A stretch of 64,000 bases of DNA from Kitasatospora sp. NBC_00374 (GTDB lineage Bacteria; Actinomycetota; Actinomycetes; Streptomycetales; Streptomycetaceae): contig NZ_CP107964.1 of the NCBI RefSeq assembly GCF_041434935.1, positions 1,674,001-1,738,000 of the forward strand, given 5' to 3'. How positions within the stretch are numbered: position 1 is the stretch's first letter; each line of letters begins with the position of its first letter. The position numbers were made by a program, and so were the translations under genes. Of the stretch, positions 61,413-64,000 are shown one piece after another. Under the pieces are notes generated by a model. It was given only the letters and a program-made list of their open reading frames with translations, did no database searches and was not told the origin of the DNA.

Positions 61413-62258
61413 GTGGACGAGTCACTGCGGGTCCGGCCCGCGGCGCCGCTGCGGCCGTACGTCGCCTGGTACTCCGGGTACCGGCAGCGCGGGCTGGCCC
61501 CCGCGCGCCACCGCGGCCTCCCCTCCCCCTGGCTGACGTTCATCCTCACCCTGGACGAACCGCTCACCGTCGCCGCCCACCCCGACCCCCGGCAGCCCGG
61601 CGCCGCGTACGACAGCCTGCTCGGCGGCCTGCACACCACCCCAGCCCTGATCACCCATCAGGGCAGCCAGTCCGGCATCCAGCTCGCCCTGCACCCGCTC
61701 GGCGCCCGCGCCCTGCTCGGCCTGCCGGCCGGCGAGCTCGCCTCGCTCGACCTGCCCGCCGAGGCACTGCTCGGACCGGCCGTCCACGAGCTGCGCGAAC
61801 GCGTCCTGGCGGCACCCGACTGGGCCGGCCGGTTCGCCGTGCTGGACCAGGAGCTCACCGGGCTGGCCCGACCGGCCAGGGCACCCGACCCCGAGGTCTG
61901 CCGGGCCTGGCAGCTGCTCACCGCCACCGGCGGCGCACTGCCGGTGGCCGAGCTGGCCCGGGAGGTCGGCTGGAGCCGCCGCCACCTCGCCGGCCGCTTC
62001 CGGCGGGAGACCGGCCTGACCCCCAAGGCCGCCGCCCGGGTGATCCGCTTCGACCGGGCCCGCCGCCGGCTCGACTCGCCCGGTGCGGGCGGCCTGGCCG
62101 GCCTGGCCGCCCGCACCGGCTACTTCGACCAGGCCCACCTGGCCCGCGAGTTCCGCGCCCTGGCCGGCTGCTCCCCCACCCGATGGCTCGCCGAGGAGCG
62201 CCCCGGCGCCGCCCGCGGCCGGACGCCCGACCGGGAACTCTCGCGCCCACTCGGGTGA
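61413..62258 (+). CDS. AraC-family transcriptional regulator
   Basis: Protein of 281 residues: an N-terminal ligand or dimerisation domain (LRPYVAWYSGYRQRG, DSLLGGLHTTPALITHQGSQ) and a C-terminal AraC DNA-binding domain with two helix-turn-helix units (LPVAELAREVGWSRRHLAGR and LAARTGYFDQAHLAREFRAL, FxxxxGxSP-like end AGCSPTRW). GTG at 61413 directly follows GGGAGG, so the ribosome-binding site is unusually close. It is divergent from argB with the iron box between them. It could be an activator of the siderophore genes, or a regulator of the glyoxalase-like gene that follows. Confidence 0.9.
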   Translation: MDESLRVRPAAPLRPYVAWYSGYRQRGLAPARHRGLPSPWLTFILTLDEPLTVAAHPDPRQPGAAYDSLLGGLHTTPALITHQGSQSGIQLALHPLGARALLGLPAGELASLDLPAEALLGPAVHELRERVLAAPDWAGRFAVLDQELTGLARPARAPDPEVCRAWQLLTATGGALPVAELAREVGWSRRHLAGRFRRETGLTPKAAARVIRFDRARRRLDSPGAGGLAGLAARTGYFDQAHLAREFRALAGCSPTRWLAEERPGAARGRTPDRELSRPLG

Positions 62259-62334
62259 CCTGTTCCCAAACGTCCAAGCCGTCGGCGCCGGGGACGGCGC
62301 AGACTGGCCGAAACGGACGAGGAGGTGCACGATC

Positions 62335-62763
62335 ATGACCGACCTGACCCCCGCACCGCAGGTGTGGCCCTCACTACGGGCCGACAACGCCCGGGCCCTG
62401 ATCCGGTTCCTGGTGGAGGCCTTCGGCTTCGAGGAGACCGTGGTCTACGGCGAGGGCGAGCAGGTTCACCACGCCCAGCTCTCCTGGCCGGAGGGCGGCG
62501 GCATCATGCTGGGCTCCGCCCGCCCGGAGGACGAGGACGACAAGTGGCCGCTGCGCCCCGGGCACTTCGGCGCGTACGTGGTCACCGCCGACCCGGACGC
62601 GGTGCACGCCCGGGCCGTCGCCGCCGGGGCCGACATCCTCACCGGGCTGCACGTCACCGACTACGGCTCGCGGGACTTCGCGGCCCGCGACCCGGAGGGC
62701 AACCACTGGTCCTTCGGCACCTACCGCGGCGAACCCCGCAAGACCCCGCCCGCGACGGGCTGA
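62335..62763 (+). CDS. VOC-family (glyoxalase/bleomycin resistance-like) protein
   Basis: Protein of 142 residues with the vicinal-oxygen-chelate fold: WPSLRADNARALIRFLVEAF at the N-terminus, AQLSWPEGGGIMLGS, and the C-terminal half with DYGSRDFAARDPEGNHWSFG, typical of PhnB-like members. It may bind a small ligand or metal; the substrate is unknown. The ATG at 62335 has GGAGG 9 bp before it. It follows the AraC-type gene by 76 bp on the same strand and is followed 6 bp later by the YjbR-like gene, so the three may be a unit unrelated to siderophore making. Confidence 0.9.
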   Translation: MTDLTPAPQVWPSLRADNARALIRFLVEAFGFEETVVYGEGEQVHHAQLSWPEGGGIMLGSARPEDEDDKWPLRPGHFGAYVVTADPDAVHARAVAAGADILTGLHVTDYGSRDFAARDPEGNHWSFGTYRGEPRKTPPATG

Positions 62764-62769
62764 CCGGCC

Positions 62770-63132
62770 GTGTCCGCGACCGCGCCGGAGCGGCTGCGCG
62801 CCCTGTGCCTGGCCCTGCCCGAGTGCGAGGAGCGCCTCAGCCACGGCGAGCCCGCCTGGTTCGCCGGCGGGAAGCGGATGTTCGCGACCCTCGCCGACCA
62901 CCACCACGACAACCGGTCGGCCTGCTGGACGGCCGCCCCGCCCGGCCTCCAGGAACACCTGGTGGCGGCCGACCCGGACCACTTCTTCCGCCCGCCGTAC
63001 GTCGGCCACCGCGGGTGGCTCGGGATCTACCTGGACGTCGACGTCGACTGGCCGCACCTCGCCGACCTGGTCACGGCCGCGTATCTGCTGGTGGCCCCGG
63101 CGCGGCTGCGGGCGGCGGCCAGCGCACGCTGA
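62770..63132 (+). CDS. MmcQ/YjbR-family protein
   Basis: Protein of 120 residues with the MmcQ/YjbR pattern: an N-terminal helix LRALCLALPECEERLSHGEP, WFAGGKRMFATLADHH, then the loop RPPYVGHRGWLGIYLDV and a C-terminal LVTAAYLLVAP. The fold resembles CyaY-like domains; function is unclear though a DNA-binding role has been proposed for the family. GTG at 62770 begins 6 bp after the VOC gene, so the two are cotranscribed. Confidence 0.88.
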   Translation: MSATAPERLRALCLALPECEERLSHGEPAWFAGGKRMFATLADHHHDNRSACWTAAPPGLQEHLVAADPDHFFRPPYVGHRGWLGIYLDVDVDWPHLADLVTAAYLLVAPARLRAAASAR

Positions 63133-63432
63133 CGGGCCGTCCCGTCCTCCACCGAACTCGCCTGCTCCGTCGGCCCGTTGACGCCAGCGTCCAGGCGGAA
63201 GGGGTGGCCGGCCTGCCGGTGGCGGGTGGGCTGCGTGCGTGCGTGCGCCCAGGAGAGCAGTGTCCCTCGCCGACGGCCGTCGCCTCCTCACACGTGCCGT
63301 GAAGGTAGTGCCCGCCGCCGCACCGGTCAAGAGCCGGAACCGGACCCGGACCGGGCCTTGACGCATCAAGTTAGGAAACTTAACTTATGGATCCTCTCCT
63401 GCGCTCGCCCCCTCTCACCCCACGGAGTTCCC
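63133..63432. other. 300-bp intergenic region with operator-like dyad
   Basis: No gene seen. The part from 63250 to 63400 is comparatively AT-rich and carries the dyad at 63368-63386, close to the likely promoter of the APC transporter gene. Confidence 0.5.
63368..63386. promoter_or_regulatory. Operator-like dyad upstream of the APC transporter
   Basis: AAGTTA-ggaaact-TAACTT, a 19-bp inverted repeat with 6-bp perfect arms, 46 bp upstream of the transporter start codon. The form (AGTTAGGAAACTTAACT) resembles MarR/HxlR-type operators; it does not fit the iron-box consensus well. Confidence 0.5.
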
Positions 63433-64000
63433 ATGTCCGGGACGCTCAGCAGACGGATCGGCCTGTTCCAGGCCACCGCCATCAACATGAGCCAGATGTG
63501 CGGCATCGGCCCGTTCGTCACCATCCCGCTGATGGTCGCGGCCTTCGGCGGCCCACAGGCGGTGATCGGCTGGATCGCCGGCGCGGTCCTCGCCCTGGTC
63601 GACGGGCTGGTCTGGGCCGAACTCGGCGCCTCGCTCCCCGGCTCCGGAGGTTCCTACGTCTACCTCCGCGAGGCCTTCCAGTACCGGACCGGCCGTCTGA
63701 TGCCGTTCCTGTTCGTCTGGACGGCGATGCTCTTCATTCCGCTGATCATGTCCACCGGCGTGGTCGGCTTCGTCCAGTACCTCGGCTACCTCTGGCCCTC
63801 GATGGGGCAGGGCGAGGGCGACCTGGTCGGCCTCGCCGTGGTGGGCCTGGTGGTGGTGCTGCTCTGGCGCAAGGTGGAGAGCATCGCCAGACTCACCACC
63901 GTGATGTGGGGCGTCATGATCGTCGCCGTGGGCGCCGTGATCGTCGCCTGCTACAGCGACTTCTCGCCGACGATGGCCTTCAGCTGGCCCGCGCACGCCG
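63433..64000 (+). CDS. APC-family amino acid transporter (3' end outside window)
   Basis: The first 189 residues of a polytopic transporter of the amino acid-polyamine-organocation family, which usually totals 430-520 residues. Landmarks: MSQMCGIGPFVTIPLMVAAF (helix 1 with the unwound Gly-rich substrate site), GWIAGAVLALVDGLVWAELG, and LPGSGGSYVYLREAFQ, a well-conserved APC motif, followed by three more hydrophobic segments. It would move an amino acid or amine across the membrane; the substrate is not predictable. ATG at 63433 follows CGGAG. The frame is open to the window edge. Confidence 0.9.
   Translation, partial: MSGTLSRRIGLFQATAINMSQMCGIGPFVTIPLMVAAFGGPQAVIGWIAGAVLALVDGLVWAELGASLPGSGGSYVYLREAFQYRTGRLMPFLFVWTAMLFIPLIMSTGVVGFVQYLGYLWPSMGQGEGDLVGLAVVGLVVVLLWRKVESIARLTTVMWGVMIVAVGAVIVACYSDFSPTMAFSWPAHA

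Noticed and set aside
63368..63386. The dyad before the APC transporter as a fifth iron box
   Set aside because: Beyond the leading TTAGG it does not follow the consensus, and its own symmetry (AAGTTA...TAACTT) points to a different regulator type.

Overview
The window looks like a chromosomal stretch from a Streptomycetaceae actinomycete (Streptomyces or Kitasatospora type). Base composition is very GC-rich throughout, GTG starts are common (one TTG start), neighbouring genes overlap by 4 bp (ATGA/GTGA), and IdeR/DmdR1-like iron boxes are present. This assignment rests on sequence style; no search was run.

Layout. (1) About 1-12.5 kb: an NRPS locus on the minus strand, with an A-T-C-T protein, a C-A-T-C-A... 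protein that leaves the window, and an MbtH-like protein. A SyrP-like non-haem iron hydroxylase is divergent, and a HTH/NB-ARC regulator faces it across a strong terminator. (2) 13.3-16.2 kb: exonuclease, Sfp-type phosphopantetheinyl transferase, metallophosphoesterase and type II thioesterase. (3) 16.4-21.6 kb: a tightly coupled plus-strand operon behind an iron box, holding isochorismate synthase, DHB-AMP ligase, isochorismatase, a siderophore-uptake ATPase and a GNAT. (4) 21.6-28.1 kb: genes with no evident siderophore role (DMT transporter, XRE-cupin, ArsR + AHSA1, kinase-like protein, secreted phosphatase, GntR) and a gene remnant. (5) 28.2-35.1 kb, minus strand: two FecCD permeases and a siderophore-interacting reductase behind an iron box, then a heterodimeric ABC exporter and a second MbtH. 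(6) 35.1-57.2 kb, minus strand: two giant NRPSs with six modules. (7) 57.4-61.2 kb, minus strand: siderophore-binding lipoprotein, stand-alone aryl carrier protein, ornithine N5-monooxygenase and acetylglutamate kinase, with two more iron boxes. (8) 61.4-64 kb: AraC regulator, VOC protein, YjbR-like protein and the start of an APC transporter.

How the genes fit together. Regions 2, 3 and 5-7 read as one mixed catecholate-hydroxamate siderophore system. DHB is made from chorismate, loaded by the ligase onto the free aryl carrier protein, and condensed by an EntF-like starter C domain. A-domain pocket residues read by eye suggest DHB-Gly-(cationic residue)-D-Ser-(cationic residue)-hOrn-hOrn, where hOrn is N5-hydroxyornithine. 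Ornithine supply may be reinforced by the local ArgB and possibly by an N-acetylglutamate-synthase-like GNAT. Export would be by the ABC pair, and re-uptake by the lipoprotein, FecCD permeases, ATPase and SIP reductase. Three parts are missing from the window: a 2,3-dihydro-DHB dehydrogenase (EntA/DhbA), a cis thioesterase, and a clear hydroxamate acyltransferase.

The most notable signals are: a catalytically compromised C domain (HHxxxDG read as HALLWDG); an E domain after the Gly module that has lost its EGHGR glutamate; a 1.07-kb almost identical duplication of A-domain sequence with TTG-rich codon use; a hairpin that sequesters the ribosome-binding site of the first giant NRPS; and a second, unusual NRPS locus with an A-less C-T unit and a 45-bp perfect dyad in its divergent promoter region.
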